The notes beneath the pieces are model-generated. The model had not been told where the DNA came from. It searched no databases and worked only from the letters and a program-made list of their open reading frames with translations. This document shows positions 25,431 to 33,943 of a stretch of 64,000 nucleotides of DNA, piece by piece (position 1 is the first letter of the stretch; each line of letters starts with the position of its first letter). The translations under genes were made by a program, and so were the position numbers. Source of the stretch: Halobacterium rubrum (GTDB lineage Archaea; Halobacteriota; Halobacteria; Halobacteriales; Halobacteriaceae); NCBI RefSeq assembly GCF_021729015.1, contig NZ_JAJQQZ010000002.1, positions 620,001 through 684,000 on the forward strand. Direction: 5' to 3'.

Positions 25431-25521
25431 AGTGCCAGCCGAGGACTCATGTACAGTTCACTGAACGGGGACGGAGACCGAGGAGACGCCGACGCGGCGC
25501 CCGCCGACGACTGAAACGCTG

Positions 25522-25549
25522 ATACCCCCACGGGGCCAAGCGGGGGTAT
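25522..25549. promoter_or_regulatory. inverted repeat spanning promoter and start codon
   Basis: Perfect 8-base arms ATACCCCC (25522-25529) and GGGGGTAT (25542-25549). The left arm covers the TATA-like gatacc 20-26 bases before the ATG, and the right arm runs into the start codon of the gene at 25548. This is the layout of an operator or of a start-occluding RNA hairpin. Confidence 0.5.
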
Positions 25550-25925
25550 GCGATTCGACCAGCGCGCCCGGCAGGCGCTCCGGGACGCCGGCGTCTCGCC
25601 GGACGCCATCCAGCGCGCCGAACAGGACCTGGCGGACGCCGCCAGCGATACCGCCGCCGACGTCGAGGCCTTCTTCGACGGTGTCGACACCGTCTTCTCG
25701 GACATGGACCAGACACACGCCAGCGCGGACTACCCCGAACACGACCTCGACTACGTCGACCTCTTCACGCACAGCGACGACGTCCGCGGGTTCGTGCGCT
25801 TCGACACCTGGGGGGCGTACGTCGAGGACGCCCGCGTCCTCTCCGACGAACTGGTCGAGCTCACCCTCGGGCCGACCGTGAACGACCGCGTGCGGTTCGC
25901 CCGGGAGCGGGCGCACCTCGAATGA
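25548..25925 (+). CDS. conserved haloarchaeal protein (DUF7532-like), FAU-1 partner
   Basis: 125 acidic residues, predicted mainly helical and soluble, with a conserved-looking central part (EHDLDYVDLFTHSDDVRGFVRFDTWGAY is the most distinctive segment, about 65-92). I recognise no catalytic motif. It resembles a family of haloarchaeal proteins that neighbours FAU-1. Its stop overlaps the start of the RNA-binding FAU-1 gene by 4 bases (atga), so the two are translationally coupled and likely work together in RNA metabolism (inference). Confidence 0.78.
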   Translation: MRFDQRARQALRDAGVSPDAIQRAEQDLADAASDTAADVEAFFDGVDTVFSDMDQTHASADYPEHDLDYVDLFTHSDDVRGFVRFDTWGAYVEDARVLSDELVELTLGPTVNDRVRFARERAHLE

Positions 25926-27355
25926 GCGAGTCGACGACGAGCGTCCGCGTCCGCGGCATCTACGCCACGGCGCTCACGCGGGCGTTCCGGCAGGCCGGCC
26001 TCGACGTCGTCGCCGCGTCGCCGCCCATCCGGGAGCGCTTCACGGACGCCGACCTCGCCGCCGCCGAACCCGACGTCGACGTCTGGATGACCGAGGACCG
26101 ACAGGGCGTCGGCGTCGCCGCCCGCGACGACAGCCACGCCGCGGCGGTCCGGGACGTGCTCGCCGGCCTCGGCCGCGACGCCTTCGTCTGGGACGACCCC
26201 GTGCCGCGGGGCGCCGTCTTCGACGCCGTCGTCGACCGGACCGTCGGCGGCGGCGCGGTTCTCGCCCTCGACGCCGACGGCCACGAGGCCTACCTCCCGT
26301 TCGGGAACGCCGACGAGCACGTCGAAGTTGGCGACCGCCTCCGGGTCGGCATCCGCGAGCCGGCGGCGCCGTGGAGCGACGACAGGGCCGTCGCCGCCGA
26401 CGACGTGACCGTCTCGGGCGCGCTCGCCAGCCTCGACCGGGGCGTCGACGCGCTCGTGAAGGGGGCGGCCGCAGACCGCGAGGAGCTGGCGCGCACCACC
26501 GAACTGCTCGACCCGGACGTCCCCGACAACTGGGGCGTCTACTGGCAGTACGAAGCGACGGACGCGGACATGGACGCGCTGGGGGACGCCCTCGACGCGC
26601 TCGCCGACCGCGCCCACCGAGTCGAGGACGAGCTCGGGGAGGCCGACGGCGACGACGACGACCCCGGTCTGGTCGCGTCCCCCGAGTCGACGCTCTGGGC
26701 GTGGTTCGGCCGCGAGAGCCGGACTGCACTCGACGAGCACCGCCGGGACGTCACCGCGACGATGCCCGGCCACCACCGTACGAAGGCCGGCAGCGAGACC
26801 GCCAGCGGCGCGGTCGACTTCGCCGAGTCGCTGGGCGCCAGCGTCGACGAGTTCCCCTTCGAGGCCGTCACGGACCAGTTCGGCCCCACGGCGGGCGACT
26901 CCGTCGTCCTCCGCCACGGGAAGCCCGACGGCTCGCTCATCACGCTCGGCCGAGGCGAGGTCACTGACCGGAACGTCGAGAAGGGCCGGCTGAGCGTCGA
27001 GCGCGAGATGACCGGCGGCGGCACCTACGACGCCCTCGGCGTCGACCGCGAGGCCGGCGACACTGCCACCACCCGATTCACCGAGGGGAACTGGTGGTAC
27101 CCGACCGTCTACCGCAGCGAGGACGGCGAGCGCAAGGGCACCTACCTGAACGTCTGCACGCCCGTCGAGGTGTTCCCCGACGCCGTCCGGTACGTCGACC
27201 TCCACGTCGACGTCATCAAACACGCGAACGGCACCGTCGACGTCGTCGACGAGGACGAACTGCAGGACTGCGTCGACGAGGGCCTGGTCTCAGAACCGCT
27301 CGCGGAGCAGGCGCTGTCGGTCGCCCACCGCGTGCAGTCCGCTGTCGAGAACTGA
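25922..27355 (+). CDS. FAU-1-type RNA-binding protein / RNase E/G-like
   Basis: 477 residues. The N-terminal half has the RNase E/G S1-like and AU-1 features (VRGIYATALTRAF, AYLPFGNADEHVEVGDRLRVGI), and the C-terminal half is a DUF402-type domain (about 340-460: NWWYPTVYRSEDGERKGTYLNVCTP broken over several strands, then YVDLHVDVIKH). The archaeal homologue FAU-1 binds AU-rich RNA and was reported to take part in 5S rRNA maturation. It is the second gene of a two-gene operon. Confidence 0.88.
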   Translation: MSESTTSVRVRGIYATALTRAFRQAGLDVVAASPPIRERFTDADLAAAEPDVDVWMTEDRQGVGVAARDDSHAAAVRDVLAGLGRDAFVWDDPVPRGAVFDAVVDRTVGGGAVLALDADGHEAYLPFGNADEHVEVGDRLRVGIREPAAPWSDDRAVAADDVTVSGALASLDRGVDALVKGAAADREELARTTELLDPDVPDNWGVYWQYEATDADMDALGDALDALADRAHRVEDELGEADGDDDDPGLVASPESTLWAWFGRESRTALDEHRRDVTATMPGHHRTKAGSETASGAVDFAESLGASVDEFPFEAVTDQFGPTAGDSVVLRHGKPDGSLITLGRGEVTDRNVEKGRLSVEREMTGGGTYDALGVDREAGDTATTRFTEGNWWYPTVYRSEDGERKGTYLNVCTPVEVFPDAVRYVDLHVDVIKHANGTVDVVDEDELQDCVDEGLVSEPLAEQALSVAHRVQSAVEN

Positions 27356-27368
27356 CTTCTCCTCCGCG

Positions 27369-27740
27369 TCAGAAGTGCGCGTCCGAGTTCGGGCTGCCCT
27401 CCCCGCGGCCGCCACGGCCGCCCTCGTTTCGGTCGACGCCCATGAAGCTCTCCGCCTGGTCGCCGCCCCAGCCGCCGCCGTCGCCGTCCGTGAACCGCAC
27501 GACGACGTCGTCGACCTCGTCGAACTCCGTTGCGAGGTCCGTCTTGATTCGCTGGGCGGTCCGGGGGCTGATGCCACACCCCGAGCACGCGCCGCCCAGT
27601 TCGACGACGACCTCGCCGTCGTCGGGGTCGGCCTTCCGGACGGCGCTCGTGCCGCCGTGGCTCCTGATGATGGGCATCTGGGCGACGAGCCACGTCTCGA
27701 CGCGCTCGTGGAGGTCCCCCGCAGCCGCGGTCTCGCTCAT
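27369..27740 (-). CDS. NifU C-terminal domain (Nfu) iron-sulphur scaffold protein
   Basis: 123 residues. The Nfu domain (about 8-80) has the cluster-binding CxxC in GGACSGCGISPRT, preceded by PIIRSHGG and followed by TDLATEF. It carries iron-sulphur clusters to client proteins in the cytoplasm. A Gly/Asp-rich disordered tail of about 35 residues follows. GGTATACC at 27767-27774 stands 27-34 bases before its ATG, at TATA distance. It converges with the FAU-1 gene. Confidence 0.9.
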   Translation of the reverse strand: MSETAAAGDLHERVETWLVAQMPIIRSHGGTSAVRKADPDDGEVVVELGGACSGCGISPRTAQRIKTDLATEFDEVDDVVVRFTDGDGGGWGGDQAESFMGVDRNEGGRGGRGEGSPNSDAHF

Positions 27741-27766
27741 ACCCGAGGGGTACGCGTCCGAGCCGT

Positions 27767-27774
27767 GGTATACC
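27767..27774 (-). promoter_or_regulatory. GGTATACC palindrome at TATA position of the Nfu gene
   Basis: This self-complementary octamer is 27-34 bases upstream of the ATG at 27740. It belongs to the recurring GGTATACC family in this window. It may simply be the TATA box. Confidence 0.4.
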
Positions 27775-27779
27775 TTCGG

Positions 27780-29288
27780 TTAGTCGCGGCCGCCGCCGTG
27801 GCGCCGCCACGCCGCGAGCGCCGCCGCCGACGCGCCCGAGAGCGCGGCGAGCACGCCGAACCCGGGGGCGCTGCCGCCCGAGGCGTCGCCATCGTCGTCG
27901 CCGGCAGTCGTGTCAGCCCCGTCCTCGGTCGTCGTCGCCGGTTCGTCGGTGGTCGTCGGGGCAGCGGTCGTGGCCTCAGTCGTCGTGGTCGTCGCAGTCG
28001 TCGCCGTCGTCGTCGCCGTCTCGTTCTCGTCGGGGACGATCGCCGGGGCGTCGACCTGCTCGCCGTGGCGGTCCGGGAAGGTGAACAGGCCCGGGCCGTA
28101 CTCGTCGCCGCCCTGCATGCTGGAGGCGACGAACGCCTTCCCGTCGCCCAGCGACTGGGCCGTCCAGAACATCGTCGACTCGGGGTGGCGCCACCACGCC
28201 ACCTCCTCCGGATTCTGTGGGTCGGAGACGTCGTGAATCTTCACGCCGCCCTGGTACCACGAGGTGTACAGCCGGTCGCCGCGGAAGTCGAAGTTGTGGC
28301 TGGTCGTCCACGTCCCGTCGTAGCCGGCATTCGGCGTCGCCGGCGCCTCGATGGTCGTCAGCTTCTCGGCGTTCTTCGGGTCGGAGACGTCCCAGAGCGC
28401 GACGCCGCCGGGGCCGCCCCGGCTGTCGTCGTCGGGGGTTACGTCCCACGCCTCCGCGCCGCACGCGAGCAGGGAGGCATCGTCGTTCACGGCGACGTAG
28501 TGGGCGTTCCCCGGGAGCTCGAAGCCGGCGCTCCGGTCGTCGAGCTCCCGGAGCTCCTCGAGGCTGTAGTGCCCGAAGTGGTTCACGTACTCGGGGTTCG
28601 CGGGGTCGGAGACGTCCAGCAGCCACGTGCCCGCGTCCCAGTGTGCGATGTAGAGCGTGTCGTCGTGGACGTAGAGGTCGTGGTTGGAGTTCCGGACGTC
28701 CGCCCACCCCTCGTCGTAGTCGACCCGCGACCAGCGGCCGATCTCCGTGGGCTCGTCACCGGCGAGGTCGACGACGACCACGGGGCTGTGCTCCACGCCG
28801 GTGGCGGTGAGATAGAGCGTGTCGCCGTCGAGGTAGGCGTTGTGGATGGGGTGGCCGGTCTCGTGGCTCCCCTCCAGCTGGGGGTCGCTCGGGTCGGAGA
28901 CGTCGAAGACGGCGACGCCCTCGAAGACCTCGGTCTGCGTGGGGTTGGCCGGCCCGACGGCCACCAGCGTGTCGCCGTCGACTTTCACGTCGAAGATCTG
29001 CCCCATCGGCCCGGTCTCGGTGTCAGCGAGCAGGTCCGAACGCTCGGCGAGCACGGACGGGGCGGTCGTGTCGCTGACGTCGACGGCCGCGAAGCCGTCG
29101 GTCGTGGCGACGTAGGCGGTCTCGCCGCCGTCGCCGACGACCGCCTCCTTCGCGCCCTGCAGTTCGACGTTCCCCAGCGGCGCGTAGGGCTCGTGAGTGG
29201 CGGTGGTCGTCGCTGCGGCGACTCGACTCGAGAGTGGGAGGGCGACTGCGCCGGCGGCGGCGCCGCGCAGCACGTCACGTCGTCGCAT
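27780..29288 (-). CDS. Tat-exported LVIVD-repeat protein with PGF-CTERM anchor
   Basis: 502 residues. The N-terminus MRRRDVLRGAAAG is a twin-arginine signal. The body (about 30-400) is a beta-propeller-like chain of LVIVD-type repeats, many ending in VSDPxxPE. A Thr/Glu/Asp-rich stalk (about 405-465) leads to the C-terminal sorting signal: PGFGVLAALSG, a hydrophobic helix and a WRRHGGGRD basic end. That is a PGF-CTERM tripartite tail, processed by archaeosortase A with lipid attachment in haloarchaea. Surface location is therefore expected. The start at 29288 places the Arg-Arg pair at the N-terminus. Confidence 0.88.
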   Translation of the reverse strand: MRRRDVLRGAAAGAVALPLSSRVAAATTTATHEPYAPLGNVELQGAKEAVVGDGGETAYVATTDGFAAVDVSDTTAPSVLAERSDLLADTETGPMGQIFDVKVDGDTLVAVGPANPTQTEVFEGVAVFDVSDPSDPQLEGSHETGHPIHNAYLDGDTLYLTATGVEHSPVVVVDLAGDEPTEIGRWSRVDYDEGWADVRNSNHDLYVHDDTLYIAHWDAGTWLLDVSDPANPEYVNHFGHYSLEELRELDDRSAGFELPGNAHYVAVNDDASLLACGAEAWDVTPDDDSRGGPGGVALWDVSDPKNAEKLTTIEAPATPNAGYDGTWTTSHNFDFRGDRLYTSWYQGGVKIHDVSDPQNPEEVAWWRHPESTMFWTAQSLGDGKAFVASSMQGGDEYGPGLFTFPDRHGEQVDAPAIVPDENETATTTATTATTTTTEATTAAPTTTDEPATTTEDGADTTAGDDDGDASGGSAPGFGVLAALSGASAAALAAWRRHGGGRD

Positions 29289-29330
29289 GCGACGTACTCG
29301 GGAGTCACCGCGCAAAAGTGCTGCGTCCGA

Positions 29331-30305
29331 CTACGGGCCGCGAGAACGGTCGCCGGTTCCACCCGTGAGTGCCGACGCGATGGCGCCTTTCAGGACCACG
29401 TCGTCTCCGAGTGTCGTCAGTCGCACCTGTGGGACGTTGTTGAACACGCCCTCCTCGAGGTGCTCGCGGATGGGTTCGAGGACCTGCTCGGGGTTGTTCA
29501 GCGCGACCGCGCCGCCGACGTACACGACCAGCGGCGCGTACGCCTGCACGAGGTTCGTCATCCCGACGGCGTTCCAGAAGCCGACCTGGTCGACGACGTA
29601 GGACGCGAACTCGTCGCCGTTCTCGGCGCACGCGAACACGTCCTTCGCGGTGAAATCGGCCTCGGACAGCGGCAGTGCGGTGTCGACGCCGGGGTCGTCG
29701 TCGGCGAGCATCCGGGCGTACTCGGGGATGTTGTTGCCCGAGCAGTACGCCTCCCAGTGGCCGTCGCGGCCGCAGCCACACGTCCGCCGGCCCTGCGGGT
29801 CGACGACCATGTGCCCGAGCTCGCCGGCGTTGCCGTCCCAGCCCTCCAGCACTTCGCCGTCGACGGCGACGCCCGCGCCGATGCCCGAGGAGATGGTGAC
29901 GTACGCCATGTCGTCGGGCGTGCTGTCGGCGTGGAACCGCTCCCCGATGACGCCCGCGACGGTGTCGTTGTGGAGGTACACCGACTCGGAGTCCAGGAGG
30001 TTCGAGACGGGGCCGACGAGCGGAATCGTGTTGACGGAGTCCGGGAAGTTCGCCGGACCCTCGACAGTGCCGTCGGCGAGGTCGAGGGGGCCGATGCTGG
30101 CGATGCCGGCGGCCCGCACGTCGCCCGGGGCGACGCCGGCGTCGGCACAGGCCGCCCGGAGCGTCTCGAGGACGGCCTCGGTGACGTCGATGCCCGTCGG
30201 GCCGCGGGGGGTCTCTCGGCGGTCGATGCCGACGATAGTGCCGGATTCGTCGGCGACCGCGGCCCGCACGTTCGTCGCCCCGAGGTCGACGCCCGCGTAG
30301 TGCAT
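29331..30305 (-). CDS. ROK-family sugar kinase (glucokinase-like)
   Basis: 324 residues. The phosphate-binding loop is GVDLGATNVRAAV at the start. ROK features follow: YLHNDTVAG (catalytic Asp), ISSGIGAGV, WDGNAGELGHMVVDP, and the zinc motif CGCGRDGHWEAYCSG near 160. In the usual ROK motif the zinc ligands are H-x-C-x-C-x4-C, and here Tyr-Cys follows at the end. It should phosphorylate glucose or a related hexose with ATP. A TTAAGT box at 30332-30337, 27-32 bases ahead, supports a leaderless start. Confidence 0.92.
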   Translation of the reverse strand: MHYAGVDLGATNVRAAVADESGTIVGIDRRETPRGPTGIDVTEAVLETLRAACADAGVAPGDVRAAGIASIGPLDLADGTVEGPANFPDSVNTIPLVGPVSNLLDSESVYLHNDTVAGVIGERFHADSTPDDMAYVTISSGIGAGVAVDGEVLEGWDGNAGELGHMVVDPQGRRTCGCGRDGHWEAYCSGNNIPEYARMLADDDPGVDTALPLSEADFTAKDVFACAENGDEFASYVVDQVGFWNAVGMTNLVQAYAPLVVYVGGAVALNNPEQVLEPIREHLEEGVFNNVPQVRLTTLGDDVVLKGAIASALTGGTGDRSRGP

Positions 30306-30331
30306 TCACCCGTAGGGGGTGCCCCCGAGCA

Positions 30332-30337
30332 CTTAAC
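30332..30337 (-). promoter_or_regulatory. TATA box of ROK kinase gene
   Basis: TTAAGT on the minus strand, 27-32 bases before the ATG at 30305. Confidence 0.5.
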
Positions 30338-30370
30338 TACACAGTTTTCACTCGCAGCCGTGTTAGTCGC

Positions 30371-30976
30371 TTACTCGCGGCGCCGGGTGGACAGCCACAC
30401 CGCGCCGGGGCCGTGGAACCGACCGACCGACGCCGCGTCCTCCATCGCCGAGACGCGCTCGACGGTGACGCCGACGCGGTCCTCGAACGCCACGACGTTC
30501 GCAGCTGCGACCACTCGGCTCTCGCCCTCGGCGAGAGCGACGCGTTCGACCCGGCCGCGCCCGGCGACGTAGGCCGCCCCACCGTCGCCGGTGAGCTGCG
30601 TCAGGAACAGCCCCATGCCGCGCGTCGGCGCGTTGCCGATGCTCCCGGCGCCAACGCGGACGCCGGCCGGCGCCGCGAGGAACGCGTCCCGGGCGACCGA
30701 CACCGTTCCCTCGTCGAGCCCGCAGGCCGCGACCTCGCCGTGGTGCCGAGGCGCGAACCGGGCGGTCGCCGCCTCGGTCGCGGTCACCTTCACCGGCGTC
30801 ACCTCGCGCTGCCGGGCGGCGTTCGCGACCGACCGCAGCGCCCCCTCGCGGGCCCGTTCGACGCGCACGCCGCCCGTGTGGTCGACGATCGCGCCAGACG
30901 CTGCCAGTACTGACTCCCCAGCGTCGAGCTCGACGGCGAGCACGCCGGCGAGCCCGTCCTCGACGGTCGCGTCCAT
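30371..30976 (-). CDS. AIM24-family protein
   Basis: 201 residues of the AIM24/TIGR00266 beta-sandwich family: VELDAGESVLAASGAIVDHTGGV at the start (about 14-36), internal Gly-rich strands, GSIGNAPTRGMGLFLTQLTGDGGAAYVAG, and VVAFEDRVGVTVERV. The molecular function is not established; a yeast homologue affects inner mitochondrial membrane organisation. Its start is 1 base from the stop of the universal stress protein gene, so the two form an operon. Confidence 0.87.
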   Translation of the reverse strand: MDATVEDGLAGVLAVELDAGESVLAASGAIVDHTGGVRVERAREGALRSVANAARQREVTPVKVTATEAATARFAPRHHGEVAACGLDEGTVSVARDAFLAAPAGVRVGAGSIGNAPTRGMGLFLTQLTGDGGAAYVAGRGRVERVALAEGESRVVAAANVVAFEDRVGVTVERVSAMEDAASVGRFHGPGAVWLSTRRRE

Positions 30977-30977
30977 G

Positions 30978-31430
30978 TCAGTGGTCGCTCCGGACGAACG
31001 TCACCGGGCAGGGCGCCGACAGCAACACCGTCTGTGCGGTGCTTCCGAAGACGGCCTTCCCGGTCGGCGAGCGCTGGCGGCCGCCGACGACGGCGAGGTC
31101 CGCGTCCACCTCGTCGGCCAGCGCGACGATACTCTCGCCGTGTTCGCCGACCCGTCCCGCCACCTCGTAGTCGACACCGGCGTCGTCGAGCGCGTCGCCG
31201 AGCGCGCGGATCGTCGCGTGCCGGCGCGCCACCGAGTCCGCCGTCACCTCGTCGCCGGGCTCGCCGCCGAGCCGGTCGCGCGCCGTCTCGTACTCGCCCT
31301 CGGTGAAGACGTGCGCCAGCGTCACCGACGCTCCCACCGCACCCGCGATGTCCGTCGTCGTCTCCGCCAGCGGCTCCACGCGGTCGTCGTCGGTCGGCCC
31401 GACGGCGACCAGCACCCGGTCGAGTGTCAT
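30978..31430 (-). CDS. universal stress protein (UspA family)
   Basis: 150 residues with the Usp fold: MTLDRVLVAVGPTDDD at the N-terminus and AADLAVVGGRQRSPTGKAVFGSTAQTVLL-like nucleotide-binding region near 115-140, split here as LAVVGGRQR and GKAVFGSTAQ. The closing strand is PCPVTFVRS. The GGRxRSPTGKxxFGS pattern is typical of ATP-binding members. It is the first gene of the pair with AIM24. The ATG at 31430 was preferred to upstream starts because the first beta strand begins there. Confidence 0.92.
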   Translation of the reverse strand: MTLDRVLVAVGPTDDDRVEPLAETTTDIAGAVGASVTLAHVFTEGEYETARDRLGGEPGDEVTADSVARRHATIRALGDALDDAGVDYEVAGRVGEHGESIVALADEVDADLAVVGGRQRSPTGKAVFGSTAQTVLLSAPCPVTFVRSDH

Positions 31431-31483
31431 GTCCTCGCCGTGGCTCGCGAACGGCATAAGCATGTGGCCGGCGGGACGAGCAG

Positions 31484-31684
31484 CTACGCCTCGCTCTCGC
31501 TCCACGGGCCGACGCCGAAGACGGTGCCAGCTACCCAGCCGGCGGCGAACGGCGCGACGACGGCCAGACAGCCGAGGCCGACCCAGCGCGCGGGCGGCGG
31601 CTGCGTGGCGAGGTAGCCGAGGTACGCCACGCCGACGACGGGCAGCGAGCGCGCGATCAGCGACGGTGACGGCTCCGGAGACAC
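31484..31684 (-). CDS. small two-pass membrane protein
   Basis: 66 residues from a GTG start: a short polar N-terminus, two hydrophobic segments (about 10-28 and 33-55), and an acidic end WSESEA. I do not recognise a family. It lies 53 bases ahead of the universal stress protein gene on the same strand and is divergent from the YbaK gene. Haloarchaeal codon usage (third-position G/C) supports coding, but the gene is short. Confidence 0.6.
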   Translation of the reverse strand: MSPEPSPSLIARSLPVVGVAYLGYLATQPPPARWVGLGCLAVVAPFAAGWVAGTVFGVGPWSESEA

Positions 31685-31787
31685 GTGTCGACTACCGCGC
31701 TCGGACGGAAGAATCTACGCCTCCGGCGCGCCCGCGTGGTTGCGCCGAGCGACACGCCTATCTCCCCCGGCCGTGTCACTGTGGCGC

Positions 31788-32261
31788 ATGCACGAGCGAG
31801 CGGCGGAGTTCGCCCGGCGAGCCAGCGAGGAGTACGGCGTGGACGTGGACGTCCACGAGTTCGACGAGGGCACGAAGACCGCGCAGGACGCGGCCGACGC
31901 CATCGGCTGCGACGTCGCCCAGATCGCGTCCAGCATCGTCGTGGTGGTGGACGGCGACGACCCCGTGGTCGTGGTGACCAGCGGCGCGAACCGCGTGGAC
32001 CTCGACGCGGTCGCGGTCTACCGGGACGGCGTCGACGCCCGGATGGCCGAGGCCGACGAGGTCACGGAGGCGACCGGGTGGAGCATCGGCGGCGTGCCGC
32101 CGTTCTGCCACACCACCGACGTCCCCGTGTTGATGGACGAGACCCTGCTCGACCACGACGAGGTGTGGGCGGCGGCCGGCACGCCGACGGCCGTCTGGCC
32201 CATCGACCCCGAGCGACTGCGCGAGATTTCGGGCGCGGAGCCGGCAGCCGTCGCGGAGTAG
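31788..32261 (+). CDS. YbaK/prolyl-tRNA deacylase-like protein
   Basis: 157 residues of the YbaK/EbsC fold that hydrolyses mischarged aminoacyl-tRNA (for example Cys-tRNA-Pro). Typical segments are GTKTAQDAADAIGCDVAQIASSIVV near 28-52, TGWSIGGVPPFCH near 94-107, and PVLMDETLLDHDEVWAAAGTPTAV. A TATA-like ctatct about 28 bases upstream supports the ATG at 31788. It precedes an esterase gene on the same strand by 50 bases. Confidence 0.92.
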   Translation: MHERAAEFARRASEEYGVDVDVHEFDEGTKTAQDAADAIGCDVAQIASSIVVVVDGDDPVVVVTSGANRVDLDAVAVYRDGVDARMAEADEVTEATGWSIGGVPPFCHTTDVPVLMDETLLDHDEVWAAAGTPTAVWPIDPERLREISGAEPAAVAE

Positions 32262-32311
32262 GCCGGCGAGCCGGCGGGCGGCTTTTTGCTGCCGGCGGCC
32301 CACGAGCCGCT

Positions 32312-33277
32312 ATGGACGGCGACGGCGGAGGCGGCGACAATGCCGAACTGCACCCCGAAGCGGCGGCGGCGCTCCGGCAGCGCGAACACCTCGGACTGGA
32401 CGGCTCGCTGGAGTCGATCGGCCGACGGCGGCTGCGGCTGCTGATGCGGGCGGTGGCGTGGTGGGAGACTCGCGACCCGCCGGCGGTCGGCGGCGTGACC
32501 GACGGGACGATTCCCGGGCCAGCGGGCCGCATCCCGGTGCGGGCGTACCGGCCCGATGCCGACGGCCCGTACCCGACGGTCGTCTTCTACCACGGGGGCG
32601 GGTTCGTCTTCGGCGGACTGGACAGCCACGACCTGTTCTGCCGGCACCTGGTCCGTGAGAGCGGGTGTGTCGTGTTCGCCGTGGACTACCGGCTGGCGCC
32701 CGAGCACCCGTTTCCGGCGGCCGTCGAGGACGCCGACGCGGCGCTCCGGTGGGCCGCCGACAACACGGAGACGCTGCGCGGTACCGGAGACCTCGCCGTC
32801 GTCGGCGACTCGGCGGGTGGCGCGCTCGCGGCCGTCGTCGCGCTGCTGGCGGCCGAATGCGACGGCCCCGACCTCGACTACCAGTACCTGCTGTACCCGG
32901 GCGTGGGCGTCGAGGAAGGTCAGGAGTCGGTCCGCGAGCACGCCGGGAACGTGCTCTCGGAGGCGGACCTCGAGTGGTTCCGGGAGTGCTACTACGAGAG
33001 CCCCATCGACGAACACAACCCCTGCGCGGACCCGACGAACGCCCGCGACCTCTCCGGGGTGGCGCCTGCGACCGTGCTCACGGCGGGGTTCGACCCGCTG
33101 CGGGACGGCGGCCGGCGGTACGCCGACCGGCTCGCCGCCGACGGCGTCGACGTCGAGTACGTCGAGTACGAGGACGTCATCCACGGGTTCGCGACGATGC
33201 TCGGGTCGCCCGAACTGGCGCGCGCCCACGACGCCGTCGCCGACGTCGCGTCCACCCTCGAGGCGGCGCTCAGCTGA
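32312..33277 (+). CDS. alpha/beta hydrolase, HSL-type esterase
   Basis: 321 residues. The oxyanion-hole motif is YHGGGFVFGG, the nucleophile elbow VVGDSAGGALA, and the catalytic Asp and His are in AGFDPLRDGG and VIHGF. This is the hormone-sensitive-lipase (bacterial family IV) pattern, acting on short-chain esters. No signal peptide is seen, so it is cytoplasmic. I chose the ATG at 32312; the long upstream frame overlaps the YbaK gene and is not coding. Confidence 0.93.
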   Translation: MDGDGGGGDNAELHPEAAAALRQREHLGLDGSLESIGRRRLRLLMRAVAWWETRDPPAVGGVTDGTIPGPAGRIPVRAYRPDADGPYPTVVFYHGGGFVFGGLDSHDLFCRHLVRESGCVVFAVDYRLAPEHPFPAAVEDADAALRWAADNTETLRGTGDLAVVGDSAGGALAAVVALLAAECDGPDLDYQYLLYPGVGVEEGQESVREHAGNVLSEADLEWFRECYYESPIDEHNPCADPTNARDLSGVAPATVLTAGFDPLRDGGRRYADRLAADGVDVEYVEYEDVIHGFATMLGSPELARAHDAVADVASTLEAALS

Positions 33278-33280
33278 CCA

Positions 33281-33853
33281 TCACTCGTTTTCCAGTGCGT
33301 CGATGACGCACGCGGCGGCGACGACGGCTTCTTTCGGGACGGTGCCCGCGTCGTCGATGCTGACCGTGTACGTGTCCTTCAGCGAGAACTGGCCCTCGAT
33401 GCTGCCGACCTCGCGCCCGTCGGGGTCGTAGATGTCGTACTTGTTCGGGAAGAGGTTCGCGGCACTCACGAGGTGGCGGAGCGCCGACAGCACCTTGCTC
33501 CGAGACTCGATGGTGGCCAGCGCCTCGCCGGTCTCCGGGTCGCGGACGGTCCAGTTCTCCACGAACAGCGAGTAGTCCTCGTCGAGCACGACGACCTCTT
33601 CGCCGGTCACGTCGTCGACGAGCGCGTAGTTGCCGCCCACATCGAGGATGCCGCCGGCCTTCACGGTGAACGCCGGTTCGTCGTCGCCGGTGACGAACGG
33701 GAACTGCTCTTTCATCTTGAACAGCTTCTGCTTCGCGCGCAGGACCACCTCCCCGGTGGAGTCGCGGACGGCGTACTTGTTCCGGACGAGGGCTTGCTTG
33801 ACCTCGTAGGTGTCGCCGTCGAGGTCGAGGGCAGCGAAGTCGTAGTCGGCCAT
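33281..33853 (-). CDS. LURP-one-related (LOR) family protein
   Basis: 190 residues. The repeated strand pattern VKQALVRNKYAVRD ... VLRAKQKLFKMKEQFPF ... VENWTVRDPETGEALATIESR is that of LURP-one/tubby-like proteins, with a phospholipid-scramblase-like barrel around one central helix. The closing helix VPKEAVVAAACVIDALENE fits too. The biochemical role is unknown. It is divergent from uvrA and converges with the esterase, with only 3 bases between the stops. Confidence 0.9.
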   Translation of the reverse strand: MADYDFAALDLDGDTYEVKQALVRNKYAVRDSTGEVVLRAKQKLFKMKEQFPFVTGDDEPAFTVKAGGILDVGGNYALVDDVTGEEVVVLDEDYSLFVENWTVRDPETGEALATIESRSKVLSALRHLVSAANLFPNKYDIYDPDGREVGSIEGQFSLKDTYTVSIDDAGTVPKEAVVAAACVIDALENE

Positions 33854-33943
33854 GGTGGGACCTGTCTCGTCCTGTCTGAAAAGCCTTCTCTGCAGTTTCC
33901 GGGACCGATAGACCTTCACTGATTCGTCCCCTGCAACCGTCCA

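Noticed and set aside
27375-30572. 1065-codon plus-strand frame across the Nfu, LVIVD and ROK genes
   Set aside because: It runs antisense through three well-supported genes, changes composition with each and has no recognisable domain.
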